NCBI GenBank assembly: GCA_021323855.1
Contig: JAJPKE010000024.1
Coordinates: 1-64,000 of the forward strand
Direction of reading: 5' to 3'
DNA from: Chloroflexota bacterium
Lineage (GTDB): Bacteria; Chloroflexota; Ktedonobacteria; Ktedonobacterales; JADMIN01
DNA: 64,000 nucleotides
A program made the translations under genes and the position numbers. The notes beneath the pieces were generated by a model that searched no databases, was not told the origin of the DNA, and saw only the letters and a list, made by a program, of their open reading frames with translations. Positions within the stretch are counted from its first letter, which is position 1; each line of letters begins with the position of its first letter. This document shows positions 9,492 through 18,127 of this stretch, in pieces.

Positions 9492-9947
9492 CTATTCAGG
9501 CTTGCGGAAGAGCTTGCGGAAGTCACCATCAAAGGTGGTGAGGAATTCGTGGATCATATTCACATCGGCGGCGCTGATGGGGACTGGGATACGTTCAGGT
9601 TCCGGTGAGGGTGAGGGGGCATAGGGTGTATCACTGTCACGTTCGGGAGAGGCCGGGGGAGCGGAAACAGCAGGCGCAATGGGAGTAACTGGGGCAATTG
9701 GGGAGACATCTATCGGCGTATCGAACGAGAAGGAGTGAGCGGATTGCTGCGCGTGATCTGCTGGCTGTGGAGGGAACGAGACGACAAATACACTGCGTCG
9801 CTGGCAGTTCGCACAACTCGCCATCACCATCCAGGTGGAACTACGCCGCGCGAGAATCACCACTCCTTCGCCTGGATACGGCGATCCGCAATGCGCGCAT
9901 TTCTGGTCTGCGAACCGCTCGCGGATAATGCGCTCCCGTGCGCGCAT
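9492..9947 (-). CDS. zinc-ribbon protein with proline-rich linker
   Basis: I do not recognise a named family. The 151-aa protein has a four-cysteine zinc ribbon at the N-terminus (CAHC and CANC, about residues 17-48, 25 residues between pairs). A disordered Pro/Ala/Ser-rich linker follows (about 60-115), then a short C-terminal helix region ending in FRKLFRKPE. The start is taken as the ATG at 9947, with GGAGG about 8 nt upstream, instead of the GTG at 9962. A single zinc ribbon with a flexible tail suggests a protein- or nucleic-acid-binding adaptor. It converges on the PBP gene across a shared terminator. Confidence 0.65.
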   Translation of the reverse strand: MRARERIIRERFADQKCAHCGSPYPGEGVVILARRSSTWMVMASCANCQRRSVFVVSFPPQPADHAQQSAHSFSFDTPIDVSPIAPVTPIAPAVSAPPASPERDSDTPYAPSPSPEPERIPVPISAADVNMIHEFLTTFDGDFRKLFRKPE

Positions 9948-10117
9948 ACCTCTATCCTCCACTCAAACCATCTTCAAGCAGTTCCAAGCGGCTTGCAATA
10001 ACAACCCGCCTCCGCCTCTTCGTGCCTCTCTGCCACCAGCTCCCAGGCACAAACAGCGGTGTGGTCATCGCCTAGCCAGTTCCGCTGGCTGAAGGATGAC
10101 CGGCAACCATAACAATT

Positions 10118-10642
10118 TCAGTCAGGCTTGCCGAATTCGTCGAGCGCCTCGATGCTGTTGATGAAATCGCGATAGACATCGAGATTATCGTCGCGCTCGG
10201 CCTCAACCTCGCGCGAGCGAACTGGCTCATCCTGGTCTGGCTGGCTGAGCGTGACACCGGCGCTCTCCAGCACGCTCTCCGCCACATAAATCGGCACTTT
10301 GGCGCGCACTGCGAGGGCGATAGCATCGCTTGGCCGCGAGTCCACTTCCACGTGTCGGCCATTGGCGTCTAAGACCAGCCGCGCATAGAAAATATCGTCA
10401 GTCAGATCATTGATAATCACGCTGACAATTGTGCCACCAAGCTCACCAATCACTGACTTGAGTAAATCATGCGTCAGCGGACGCAGCGAAGTCGTACCCT
10501 GTAGCTCCATGGCGATGGAGTACGCCTCAGCAGTCGCAATCCAGATGAACAAGTAGCGGTCGCCCTGCCCATCTTTCAGGATGACTACCCGCTGGTTCGT
10601 GGCGAGATTGATCCGGACACTCTCGACCGACATCTCCACCAT
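10118..10642 (-). CDS. bifunctional nuclease family protein (DUF151)
   Basis: The 174-aa protein belongs to the BFN/DUF151 family, reported in plants to have RNase and DNase activity and common in bacteria without a clear role. The conserved core runs from about residue 1 to 130 with LPLW-type beta strands, the stretch FYARLVLD and the family signature SRPSDAIALAVRAKVPIYV. The C-terminal 40 residues are acidic and helical, as in family members with a UVR-like tail. The start at ATG 10642 has AGGAGG 9-10 nt upstream; the longer frame from 10720 lacks a site. It is divergent from lexA, but no LexA box lies close to its own start. Confidence 0.85.
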   Translation of the reverse strand: MVEMSVESVRINLATNQRVVILKDGQGDRYLFIWIATAEAYSIAMELQGTTSLRPLTHDLLKSVIGELGGTIVSVIINDLTDDIFYARLVLDANGRHVEVDSRPSDAIALAVRAKVPIYVAESVLESAGVTLSQPDQDEPVRSREVEAERDDNLDVYRDFINSIEALDEFGKPD

Positions 10643-10900
10643 GGGTTTCTCCCTCCTGGGATGGCTGAGGGTTGGCGGGAGTATGCCAGCCCACGATGCC
10701 TGTATTGTACACCCAGGCATATCGGTGGCGCAAATACACAGGACGTTCTCAGCGCATCGCGATTACCCAAATTCATCCCGGTTTAATCACATGGAAGGGC
10801 AGCAATAACGCGAGAATGGAAGAGTATCAGGATAACAGGACAAAATAGCAGGGTGAAGCGAGAGAACGCAAAGACAATGGCCACAGGTGATAGCAGGGGC

Positions 10901-10930
10901 TTGACAGAATGATGGGATTGCTGTTACACT
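10901..10930 (+). promoter_or_regulatory. sigma-70-type promoter of lexA
   Basis: The -35 TTGACA (10901-10906) is a perfect match. An 18-bp spacer leads to -10 TACACT (10925-10930). Transcription should begin near 10937, inside the LexA operator. Confidence 0.8.
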
Positions 10931-10948
10931 GTAGAACGTGAGTTCTAC
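10931..10948. promoter_or_regulatory. LexA operator (GAAC-N4-GTTC type)
   Basis: The perfect inverted repeat GTAGAAC-GTGA-GTTCTAC contains GAAC-N4-GTTC, the core of the Gram-positive (Cheo-box) and Chloroflexota LexA sites. It directly abuts the -10 box of the lexA promoter, so bound LexA would block initiation. This indicates autoregulation of the SOS response. Confidence 0.85.
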
Positions 10949-10987
10949 GCCCACAATCGAGTAAAAGCACGTTAAAGGAGGGGTATC

Positions 10988-11611
10988 GTGGATAACGACG
11001 ACTTGAGCGAGACACAGGCAAAGATTTATCACTTCATTGGCGAATATACGCGGCGATATGGCATGCCACCAACCAATCGTGAAATTGGCGAGGCAGTGCA
11101 TATCAAATCTACCGGCCATGTAGATTATCACCTGACGGTCCTGGACAAGAAGGGCTATATCCATCGCGAGCGCAGGAAGAGCCGTGGCATCCGGCTGATG
11201 CGCGGCGAAGAAGTGCAGGGGCTGCGCATCGCTGGCACGATTGCCGCTGGTGTTCCGCTTGATATTTACGCGACCGCCCAGCAGGAGGCACTTGACCTCG
11301 GTAAGCACACTCGTGAGTATGTGCTGCTGGTGCGTGGGCAATCCATGATCGAAGATCATATCGCTGACGGCGACTACGTGCTGATTGATCCGGGAGCTTA
11401 CATCAACGACGGCGACATCATCGTTGCCACCCACAAGACAGGCAATGCCGAAGGCGGCGCAGCTACCCTCAAGCGCATCTACAAAGAGCAGAACCACATC
11501 CGTTTGCAGCCTGCGAACTCTGAGATGGACCCCATCATCATCAGCCCCGAAGAGTGGGACAATGAGTGGGAGGTGCAGGGGAAAGTGACTGCCGTGTATC
11601 GCCGTTGCTAG
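10988..11611 (+). CDS. lexA: LexA repressor
   Basis: LexA represses SOS genes until RecA filaments trigger self-cleavage. The 207-aa protein has an N-terminal winged helix (about 1-70; PPTNREIGEAVHIKS is the recognition region). The cleavage site is Ala82-Gly83 in RIAGTIAAG, the catalytic serine is Ser119 in RGQSM and the general-base lysine is Lys162 in ATLKR. All essential residues are present and the length is normal. The start is GTG 10988 with AAAGGAGG 5-7 nt upstream. The gene stands alone under a promoter with a perfect LexA operator. Confidence 0.95.
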   Translation: MDNDDLSETQAKIYHFIGEYTRRYGMPPTNREIGEAVHIKSTGHVDYHLTVLDKKGYIHRERRKSRGIRLMRGEEVQGLRIAGTIAAGVPLDIYATAQQEALDLGKHTREYVLLVRGQSMIEDHIADGDYVLIDPGAYINDGDIIVATHKTGNAEGGAATLKRIYKEQNHIRLQPANSEMDPIIISPEEWDNEWEVQGKVTAVYRRC

Positions 11612-11777
11612 CCGCATAGTCCCCCCCTGGCTTGCCATTTTCGTCACATCATGGTAGGAAAGATGCGGTACACTGCTGATAACAGACCTCATTCCCCAAC
11701 TTTGGGAGTGGTGAGGAGCGGCAAACAGCCCACCATGAAGCGGCGCCATCTATGGTTTTTCACCAAGGGGGAAACGG

Positions 11778-12506
11778 TTGAGCGGAATAGAGCAAGCGTT
11801 ATTTGACCTGATAAAGAACTGGTACATCACCACCGGCTATATTGGCATCATGCTGGCAATGGCGCTAGAGAGTTGTTGCATCCCATTGCCCAGCGAAATT
11901 GTTATGCCACTTGCCGGTTATTTTGTGTATTGCTCCAGTCGCACGATCACCGGCGCCACCTCCTGTCCACCGAACGCCACCTTTACGCTGTGGGGCGTCA
12001 CTATCGCAGGTGCGTTGGGCTGCGTAGCTGGCTCCGCAATTGCCTATGGCATCGGCGCCGCTGGCGGGCGTCCACTCCTCCTCAAATACGGCAAGTACAT
12101 TCTCATCTCGCGTGCAGATTCCGACCGCGCCGACCGCTGGTTCGCGCGGTGGGGAGCTCCGGTCGCTTTCTTCTCGCGCCTTCTGCCAGTCGTCCGCACC
12201 TACATCTCGCTGCCAGCAGGCATCTCACGGATGAACTACTGGAAGTTCCTGTTCTACACGTTGCTCGGTTCGTTGCCCTGGACCTTCGCCCTCGCCTGGA
12301 TCGGCATGCAGCTAGGCGATAAAATTGATAAGGCAACCCAACTCAGCACCGTTTTCCACGGCCTGGATGTTGTCATTCTCGTATTGTTCGTGACTGCTGT
12401 CGCACTCTATATTTACCGCCATATCAAGCGCGACCGCGCTGCTGAGGCGCAGGCTCAGGCGCAATCTACGTTCGATCCGAGAGACGTACAACGTATGCGT
12501 CGCTAA
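11778..12506 (+). CDS. DedA-family membrane protein
   Basis: The 242-aa inner-membrane protein belongs to the DedA/SNARE-associated (VTT) family, linked to undecaprenyl-phosphate or phospholipid flipping and membrane homeostasis. Conserved features are the re-entrant motif ESCCIPLPSEIVMPLAG (about 28-45), the glycine-rich GALGCVAGSAIAYGIGA, and FFSRLLPVVRTYISLPAG with the family R-x3-P-x2-R. Four to five membrane segments are visible, with a basic C-terminal tail. The start is TTG 11778 with a GGGGG run about 6-10 nt upstream. The immediate neighbours are regulatory genes and do not point to a specific partner. Confidence 0.88.
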   Translation: MSGIEQALFDLIKNWYITTGYIGIMLAMALESCCIPLPSEIVMPLAGYFVYCSSRTITGATSCPPNATFTLWGVTIAGALGCVAGSAIAYGIGAAGGRPLLLKYGKYILISRADSDRADRWFARWGAPVAFFSRLLPVVRTYISLPAGISRMNYWKFLFYTLLGSLPWTFALAWIGMQLGDKIDKATQLSTVFHGLDVVILVLFVTAVALYIYRHIKRDRAAEAQAQAQSTFDPRDVQRMRR

Positions 12507-12541
12507 CATCCGTTGATATCGCTCGCAAACACAACGAGACG

Positions 12542-12580
12542 GCCCGCCCAGGTACCACCGATACATGAGGCGGGCTTTCT
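12542..12580 (+). terminator. putative terminator after the DedA gene
   Basis: The 7-bp stem GCCCGCC / GGCGGGC (12542-12548 with 12569-12575) has a 20-nt loop and is followed by TTTCTTCT. The loop is long, so this is only moderately convincing. Confidence 0.5.
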
Positions 12581-12703
12581 TCTGTTATCGCCCACGCTTT
12601 CCACATGCGATAATAAAGGGCGAGCATGAGCTACCCGCGACACAACGTATAGTGTCTGCACTGGGTCATCCATAGCAACCAGCAGGCATAGAGGTGGCAA
12701 CAG

Positions 12704-13414
12704 ATGGAAGCATCCTCGGTTACAGAAGAATATTTGGAGACCATTTATAACATGGGCATGGAGGGCGAAACGGTCATCGGCGCGCGGCTGGCAGAAAAGT
12801 TCTGGGTCGCGCCGCCGACGGTGACAGAAACGCTCAAACGCATGACGCGCGACGGCTACATCGAAATGGATAACAAACGGCAAGTATTCCTGACTGACCG
12901 TGGCGTCGAACTGGCAGAGGCCGTACTGCGCCGCCACCGGCTCACGGAGCGGTTCCTGGTAGATATGCTAGGCATGCAATGGCATCAGGTGCATGAGGAA
13001 GCTTGCCGCCTGGAACACCACATCTCGGGCGCAGTGGAGGAGCGCGTGGTGAAATCGCTCGGCAGTCCAACCACCTGCCCGCATGGCAACCCCATTCCGG
13101 GCTATGTGCCAAACGCGCGCACGTACCTCAAAGATCAGGGCGCTATCCGCTTGCTGACTGCGGAGATCGGGCAGCCGGTGCGCATTCTCTGCGTCTCAGA
13201 GGTTGTGGAGGATGAGGAAGAACTGATCTCCTATCTGCACGACCGCAATCTGACGCCTGGCACTGAGATCACGCTGGTAGAGCGCCCGAACGCACAGGCT
13301 GCTGGTGAAACACGGGATGTCGTGCTGGCCGTTGCGGGGCTGCATGCCAACGTCACTATATCCCCGCATGCGGCCCATGCACTCTGGGTGGTTCCACTCG
13401 CGGCCACCAGCTAA
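12704..13414 (+). CDS. DtxR/MntR-family metal-dependent repressor
   Basis: The 236-aa regulator combines a winged helix (about 5-65), a metal-binding dimerisation domain (about 70-140) and a C-terminal FeoA/SH3-like domain (about 160-232). Ligands can be aligned: Glu9, Glu12, His78, Cys101, Glu104 and His105. Cys101 matches DtxR Cys102 (iron type), whereas Glu9 stands where MntR has Asp8 and DtxR has Met10. The metal preference (iron or manganese) is therefore ambiguous. The motif CPHGNPIP is typical of the family. The start ATG has GAGGTGG about 8 nt upstream. No transporter gene is adjacent, so its regulon lies elsewhere. Confidence 0.85.
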   Translation: MEASSVTEEYLETIYNMGMEGETVIGARLAEKFWVAPPTVTETLKRMTRDGYIEMDNKRQVFLTDRGVELAEAVLRRHRLTERFLVDMLGMQWHQVHEEACRLEHHISGAVEERVVKSLGSPTTCPHGNPIPGYVPNARTYLKDQGAIRLLTAEIGQPVRILCVSEVVEDEEELISYLHDRNLTPGTEITLVERPNAQAAGETRDVVLAVAGLHANVTISPHAAHALWVVPLAATS

Positions 13415-13420
13415 GCCACG

Positions 13421-13987
13421 CTATTCACCCTGATAGACGGAAGGCTTGAGGACGCCGATATACGGCAGGTTGCGGTATTTCTGCGCGTAATCGAGGCCAT
13501 AGCCGACGACGAAACGGTCGGGTATCTGGAAACCGATGTAGGCCGGCTCGATGACCTTATCACGATCACGCGCTTTCTCTTTATCCAGCAGTGTGCAGAC
13601 CGCAAGGCTGGCGGGATTGCGACGTTCGAGATTTTCCATGAGATAGCGTAGCGTCAGGCCGGTGTCAATGATATCCTCGACGATGAGGACATGTTTGCCT
13701 TCTATCGGCTCATCCAGGTCTTTGAGAATGCGCACGACACCGCTGGATTCCGTGCTGTTGCCATAGCTGGTAATGGCCATGAAATCCATGTCGAGCGGCA
13801 TGGCAAGCTGGCGCGCCAGGTCCGCCATGAACATGATAGCGCCGCGTAAGATGCCAAGCAAAATGAGGTCTTTGCCGCGATACTCCTCTGCGATGACCCG
13901 CGCTAACTCGGCAACGCGCGCCTGAAGCGCCTCCCCAGTAATGAGAATCTCCTCGATATCGTCGTGCATGTCTGCCGTAAACGCCAT
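13421..13987 (-). CDS. hpt: hypoxanthine-guanine phosphoribosyltransferase
   Basis: The enzyme salvages hypoxanthine and guanine by joining them to PRPP, forming IMP and GMP in the cytoplasm. The 188-aa protein has the PRPP-binding motif VLIVEDIIDTGLTL (100-113; Glu104, Asp105, Asp108), the flexible loop ITSYGNST (72-79) and the pyrophosphate loop LRGA (47-50). Length and order match bacterial HPRT. It lies 74 bp downstream of tilS in the same direction, the same tilS-hpt pairing found in Bacillus. It ends 6 bp from the convergent DtxR-type gene, leaving no room for a terminator. Confidence 0.95.
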   Translation of the reverse strand: MAFTADMHDDIEEILITGEALQARVAELARVIAEEYRGKDLILLGILRGAIMFMADLARQLAMPLDMDFMAITSYGNSTESSGVVRILKDLDEPIEGKHVLIVEDIIDTGLTLRYLMENLERRNPASLAVCTLLDKEKARDRDKVIEPAYIGFQIPDRFVVGYGLDYAQKYRNLPYIGVLKPSVYQGE

Positions 13988-14061
13988 GGCGATTCGTTCC
14001 CCCTGCTAGCTAGATGATGACAGATGATATGACTATAGACAGGCGTTGATGGATTCATCAA

Positions 14062-15570
14062 CTACAACGGTTCCAACTGTAGAACGAGTATGCGCCGCGT
14101 TTCTGGCGTGAGCCGCACACGGTCATCTATCCGCAGACCAGCGATCCACACGAGATGCCTGGCGTTATAAACCAGGGGAATCCGGTGGCGCAGGTCACGT
14201 GGCACTTTAGCGTCCGTGAAGTAATCGTGCAGCTTCTTCTCATACTGCATGCCGAGCGGGCGGAAGCGATCACCAGGGCGCCATGTGCGCACCAGCAGCC
14301 CGGAGCTGGAAGCATCGGCATCGAGATAAACGGTAGCCTCAATGGGATACGCGGCATGGTGCCGCGTACCAGACAACTCAGCATCTCTAGCTGCTCTATC
14401 AGCGATCATTTGCTGAGCCGATCCAGCAGGCTTCTCTTCCAGGGTCGCATGGAGACGCCAGCCCAGCGCAGGCAAGACACACTCGCCGGGCACCGGCAAT
14501 AGCACTTCATCCGCCAGTTCCGGTTGTTGACCGTTATCCGCCTGATAGGATATCACCAGCGTCTCGTACACTCGCTCGGCCACGAGATTGCCGGGCAGGC
14601 TTAGGCGCGCGCCTGCATGATTGTCAGTGAGCAGGTACTCGATCTCAAAAAGGTGTTTCGCTTCGAGCATGTGGTCCTGCTGCTCGTCCTGCTTAGCAAA
14701 AAAGCGCGAGACGGCGCGTCGCAGCACTCGACGCAGCAACGCCTGCGGCAGTTCGCGAAGCGCCGCCAGCGAGAGTATGACTGCATTGCTCTCCTGGCTC
14801 ATGCACACCTCCTCGAAGGCGCGATCAGTCTCGCATTCGAGATATGCCTCATCGCCGGCAAGCAAAATGGCGTTGCGGAGCAAGGTCTGGCGCAGATTGG
14901 GGTTGTAGCGTTCGAGGGCGGGGAGCAGTTCATGGCGCACACGGTTGCGCTGGTAAATGAGATCGTCGTTGGTTTCATCATGGCGCGGCTCCCAGCCTCG
15001 CTCCGCGCAATACATCACCGCCTCGGCATGCGTGATAGTGAGCAGCGGACGTGCAAGGTCGTCGGTGCGCGCAGCCATGCCGGATAACCCCCGCAGACCG
15101 CTCCCGCGCAGCCAATGCATGATGATGGTCTCCACCTGATCGTCAGCGGTGTGGCCGGTGCAGATACAGGCGGCAGCGGACTGAGCGGCGACACGTCGCA
15201 GGAAGACGTAGCGGGCGCGGCGGGCAGCGTCTTCGAGAGAGCGATGCTGCGCGCGAGCGAGCGCCCGGACATCGGCGCGTTCCGTGAAGAAAGGAAGATG
15301 TAATGAGGCGGCCAGTTCACCAACGTAGATGGCGTCCGCTGCACCAGCCGCGCCACGCAGTCCGTGATCGAGGTGCGCGACGATGATCTCTGAGGGGGCA
15401 CGTGGGTGGTTATTATCGCGGAGGTCCAGCAGGATGCCAAGCAGGCAGAGCGAATCTGCTCCACCTGATACGGCGGCAACCAGCCGGGGCCGTTCCGGCC
15501 AGAGCCGCTCACGTTCAATAAAAGGGGCCGCTTTCGCCGTCAGGTTGGATATTGCCCACGTTGCACTCAT
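14062..15570 (-). CDS. tilS: tRNA(Ile)-lysidine synthase
   Basis: TilS modifies C34 of the CAU-anticodon tRNA-Ile to lysidine, using ATP and lysine, so that it reads AUA. The N-terminal PP-loop ATPase has SGGADS (35-40), HLDHGLRG and the family motif GHTADDQVET. The middle domain has QRNRVRHELLPAL, and the C-terminal TilS_C domain includes TWRPGDRFRPLGM and KVPRDLRHRIPLV. At 502 aa it is slightly longer than the average of about 440-470. The ATG start has only a weak upstream purine run. It precedes hpt in the same direction. Confidence 0.95.
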   Translation of the reverse strand: MSATWAISNLTAKAAPFIERERLWPERPRLVAAVSGGADSLCLLGILLDLRDNNHPRAPSEIIVAHLDHGLRGAAGAADAIYVGELAASLHLPFFTERADVRALARAQHRSLEDAARRARYVFLRRVAAQSAAACICTGHTADDQVETIIMHWLRGSGLRGLSGMAARTDDLARPLLTITHAEAVMYCAERGWEPRHDETNDDLIYQRNRVRHELLPALERYNPNLRQTLLRNAILLAGDEAYLECETDRAFEEVCMSQESNAVILSLAALRELPQALLRRVLRRAVSRFFAKQDEQQDHMLEAKHLFEIEYLLTDNHAGARLSLPGNLVAERVYETLVISYQADNGQQPELADEVLLPVPGECVLPALGWRLHATLEEKPAGSAQQMIADRAARDAELSGTRHHAAYPIEATVYLDADASSSGLLVRTWRPGDRFRPLGMQYEKKLHDYFTDAKVPRDLRHRIPLVYNARHLVWIAGLRIDDRVRLTPETRRILVLQLEPL

Positions 15571-15604
15571 GCCGTCTCATCATCCATTGGTCAAAATGGT
15601 GGGC

Positions 15605-15635
15605 GCAGATGGCAACAGTATACGTTGCCATCTGC
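15605..15635 (-). terminator. strong hairpin after transketolase, likely terminator
   Basis: A perfect 12-bp stem (GCAGATGGCAAC / GTTGCCATCTGC) with 7-nt loop AGTATAC lies between the transketolase stop (15693) and the tilS start. On the minus strand the T-run is weak (CCACCATTTTG), so termination may be partial. Confidence 0.6.
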
Positions 15636-15692
15636 CATGCCAGCAATTCTAGCCGATTCTAGCAATGAGCACGTGCAGACCGGCGCAATCGC

Positions 15693-17552
15693 CTAGCCGA
15701 CAAGTTTCTTCACCGCCAGCACGATATGGTGCGCATTGATGCCCGCCGCTTCCAGCAGTTGCGCCGGTGTGCCGGAGCCTGGCATGCGATGAACCGCCAG
15801 CTTCGTGACATGCGGCGGCTGCGCGGCGGCATCATGCTCCGGCGTGGCAGCAAAGGCTTCCAGCACGGCGTCACCCAGGCCACCCTCCAGCCAGTGATCC
15901 TCGACGACGATGATGCGGCCATTGGTCGCACTGGCCGCCTCGCGCAATGTCGCCACGTCTATTGGCTTGACCGAGTAAGCGTCTATCACGCGAATATGCA
16001 CACCCTCCGCCTTCAATTCATCATAGGCTTTGAGGGCTTCGTGCAGCGTGATGCCTGCGGCAACAACGGTGACATGATCCTGGTCGGACTGGCGGATCAC
16101 TTTGCTGCCGCCAACTGGGAAGACCTCATCGGCGCTATAAATCACCGGCGTCTTTTCGCGCGTGGTGCGCAGATACGAGATGCCATTGTGGTCGGCCATC
16201 GCTTCCACCAGATGCCCCGCCTGGTTAGCATCGCTGGGATAGAGGACGATGCTACCATGCACGGCGCGCATCATCGCCAGGTCTTCCAGCGCCATCTGTG
16301 AGGGACCGTCTTCGCCGATGGAGACACCGGCGTGCGAGCCACAGAACTTGACGTTAGCGCGCGAAATGGCGGCCATGCGGATGAAATCATAGGCGCGCGT
16401 GAAGAAGGCGGCAAAGGTGGAGGCGAACGCCTGATAGCCGCGCACGCTCAGGCCAACCGCAGAACCAACCATTTGCTGCTCGGCGATATATTGCTCGAAG
16501 TAGCGGTCGGGATGCGCCTTTGCGAACGTCTCGGCGTAGGTGGAGTTGCTGACTTCGCCGTCAACGGCGACGACATCGAGGCGCGCATCGCCCAGCGCCT
16601 TTAGCGCGTCGCCATAGGCGCTGCGGGTCGCCACCTGGCTGCCCACTTCATAGTTCGGCAGTTTCGCTGGCTCGACGGCTGGGCGCTCGACGGGCGCGCT
16701 GCTCTCCGGCTTGCGCACATCCACGACGATATGGCGCTCGCCACCTAACTCTGCGATGGCGCGCTCGGCCATGTCGGCGGGCAGCGCCTTGCCATGCCAG
16801 CCATTCTTGTTCTCGATCTCCGGGAATCCCTTGCCCTTGATTGTTTTGGCGACAATGAGCGTCGGCTTCTCGTGTTGCTGCGCCGCCTCGATGTAGGCTG
16901 CCTGAATCTGATCGAGGTCATGGCCGTCAATTTCAATGGCATGCCAGCCGAACGAGCGGGCGCGTGCAGCGTAGGCGTCGCCATCCCAGCCGAGCATCGT
17001 CTCGCCGCGCTGGCCGAGGCGGTTCATATCGAGGATGCCTATGAGGTTGCTCAGTTGATAGTGTCCTGCAAGCTCCAGCGCCTCATAGATCGAACCTTCG
17101 GACATCTCACTATCGCCCAGCACTACCCAGACACGATAGGGCAGTTTGTCCAGATACTTGCCAGCGAGAGCAATGCCAACGCCAATGGGCAATCCCTGGC
17201 CAAGCGAGCCGGTTGCAACATCTACATAGGGTAGCAGCGGCACTGGATGGCCTTCCAGCAGACTGCCGAACTTGCGCAGCGACAGCAACTCTTGATCTGA
17301 GACGGCGCCAGCCGCTTTGTAGACCGAGTAGAGCAGCGGCGCAGCGTGGCCTTTAGAGAAGATCAAGTGGTCGTTGTGCGGATTCTTCGGATTCTGGAAG
17401 TCGTAATGGAGATGCTCATAGAGCAAGACTGCCATCAGGTCCGCCGCCGACATGGATGACGTTGGGTGCCCCGAACCAGCAGCCGTCGTGCAGCGGATGC
17501 TATCCACACGCAGTTGCTGTGCCAGTTCGTGCCATTGTTCCTTTGTTGCCAT
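15693..17552 (-). CDS. tkt: transketolase
   Basis: Transketolase moves two-carbon ketol units between sugar phosphates in the pentose phosphate pathway, using thiamine diphosphate and a divalent metal. The 619-aa single chain carries the N-terminal ThDP domain (SGHPTSS near 27-33, GSLGQGLPIG, GDSEMSEGSIYEAL and the downstream DMN of the GD-x(n)-N motif). It also carries the pyrimidine domain (EQYIAEQQMVGSAVGL with catalytic Glu; GVSIGEDGPSQMALED) and the C-terminal domain. It is about 40 aa shorter than the E. coli enzyme and resembles the 620-aa animal-type/Chloroflexota form. The ATG has GGGAG 9-10 nt upstream. It precedes two small genes of unknown role. Confidence 0.95.
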   Translation of the reverse strand: MATKEQWHELAQQLRVDSIRCTTAAGSGHPTSSMSAADLMAVLLYEHLHYDFQNPKNPHNDHLIFSKGHAAPLLYSVYKAAGAVSDQELLSLRKFGSLLEGHPVPLLPYVDVATGSLGQGLPIGVGIALAGKYLDKLPYRVWVVLGDSEMSEGSIYEALELAGHYQLSNLIGILDMNRLGQRGETMLGWDGDAYAARARSFGWHAIEIDGHDLDQIQAAYIEAAQQHEKPTLIVAKTIKGKGFPEIENKNGWHGKALPADMAERAIAELGGERHIVVDVRKPESSAPVERPAVEPAKLPNYEVGSQVATRSAYGDALKALGDARLDVVAVDGEVSNSTYAETFAKAHPDRYFEQYIAEQQMVGSAVGLSVRGYQAFASTFAAFFTRAYDFIRMAAISRANVKFCGSHAGVSIGEDGPSQMALEDLAMMRAVHGSIVLYPSDANQAGHLVEAMADHNGISYLRTTREKTPVIYSADEVFPVGGSKVIRQSDQDHVTVVAAGITLHEALKAYDELKAEGVHIRVIDAYSVKPIDVATLREAASATNGRIIVVEDHWLEGGLGDAVLEAFAATPEHDAAAQPPHVTKLAVHRMPGSGTPAQLLEAAGINAHHIVLAVKKLVG

Positions 17553-17595
17553 TGTGTACTACTCCCGAACAAGCTATGTGAACGATAGACAAAGC

Positions 17596-18066
17596 CTATT
17601 TTGGTTCAGCGGCTGGCTTCATTGCCGAATCCGCCTCGGTTTCTGCTTCTGTTATCGCAGCGAATGTCGCGCCGTCACTTGCCGTTTTTGCCGCTATTTC
17701 ATTTTTTCCGTCCGCCGCACGCAGCAGGCGACCGACGATTCCGGGCAGATCGCTGGCCAGGCGTGAATTGGAGATGACGCGGGTTGCGCCGGCCTGGCGC
17801 GCGGCCTCCTGCGTTTCGAGGTCCACATGCGCACCGAAGGCGATGCACGGTACTCGCGCCTGATGCGCAGCAATGATGGCGGCACGCCAGTCTATTCCAC
17901 GCGCGGCAGTGTTGACCAGCGCAAGAGCGGGCTGCTCTGCGGCCAACGCCTGAACGAAATCTTCCAGGCGGCGCACGGTATGCGTCTCGATACCGCTATG
18001 CCTGAGCGTATCAGTCACTTTGACCGAAAAGAACAGGTCGTTGTCGAGCAGGAGCGCGCGCTTCAC
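17596..18066 (-). CDS. degenerate receiver-like (pseudo-receiver) protein
   Basis: The 156-aa protein has a CheY-like alternating fold (RALLLDNDLFFSVKVTDTLR... through VISNSRLASDL) but lacks the phospho-acceptor aspartate. The strand that should end in Asp reads LALVNTAARG with Asn. It probably acts as a phosphorylation-independent interaction module. The C-terminal 40 residues are Ala/Glu/Thr-rich and disordered. I prefer the GTG at 18066, with AGGAG 9 nt upstream, over the ATG at 18102, which has no good site. It lies downstream of the unknown gene at 18128 and upstream of transketolase, with all three on the same strand. Confidence 0.6.
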   Translation of the reverse strand: MKRALLLDNDLFFSVKVTDTLRHSGIETHTVRRLEDFVQALAAEQPALALVNTAARGIDWRAAIIAAHQARVPCIAFGAHVDLETQEAARQAGATRVISNSRLASDLPGIVGRLLRAADGKNEIAAKTASDGATFAAITEAETEADSAMKPAAEPK

Positions 18067-18127
18067 CCCATCTTGCTCCTTTGTTTGATGTGCCTGCTGC
18101 ATCTGACAGTATCCTTGTCATCAGTCA

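Larger units (their letters stand above)
10643..10987. other. 345-bp divergent region between DUF151 gene and lexA
   Basis: It contains the lexA promoter and operator at 10901-10948 near its right end. The left 250 bp hold nothing I can assign, although a promoter for the DUF151 gene must be there. Confidence 0.6.
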
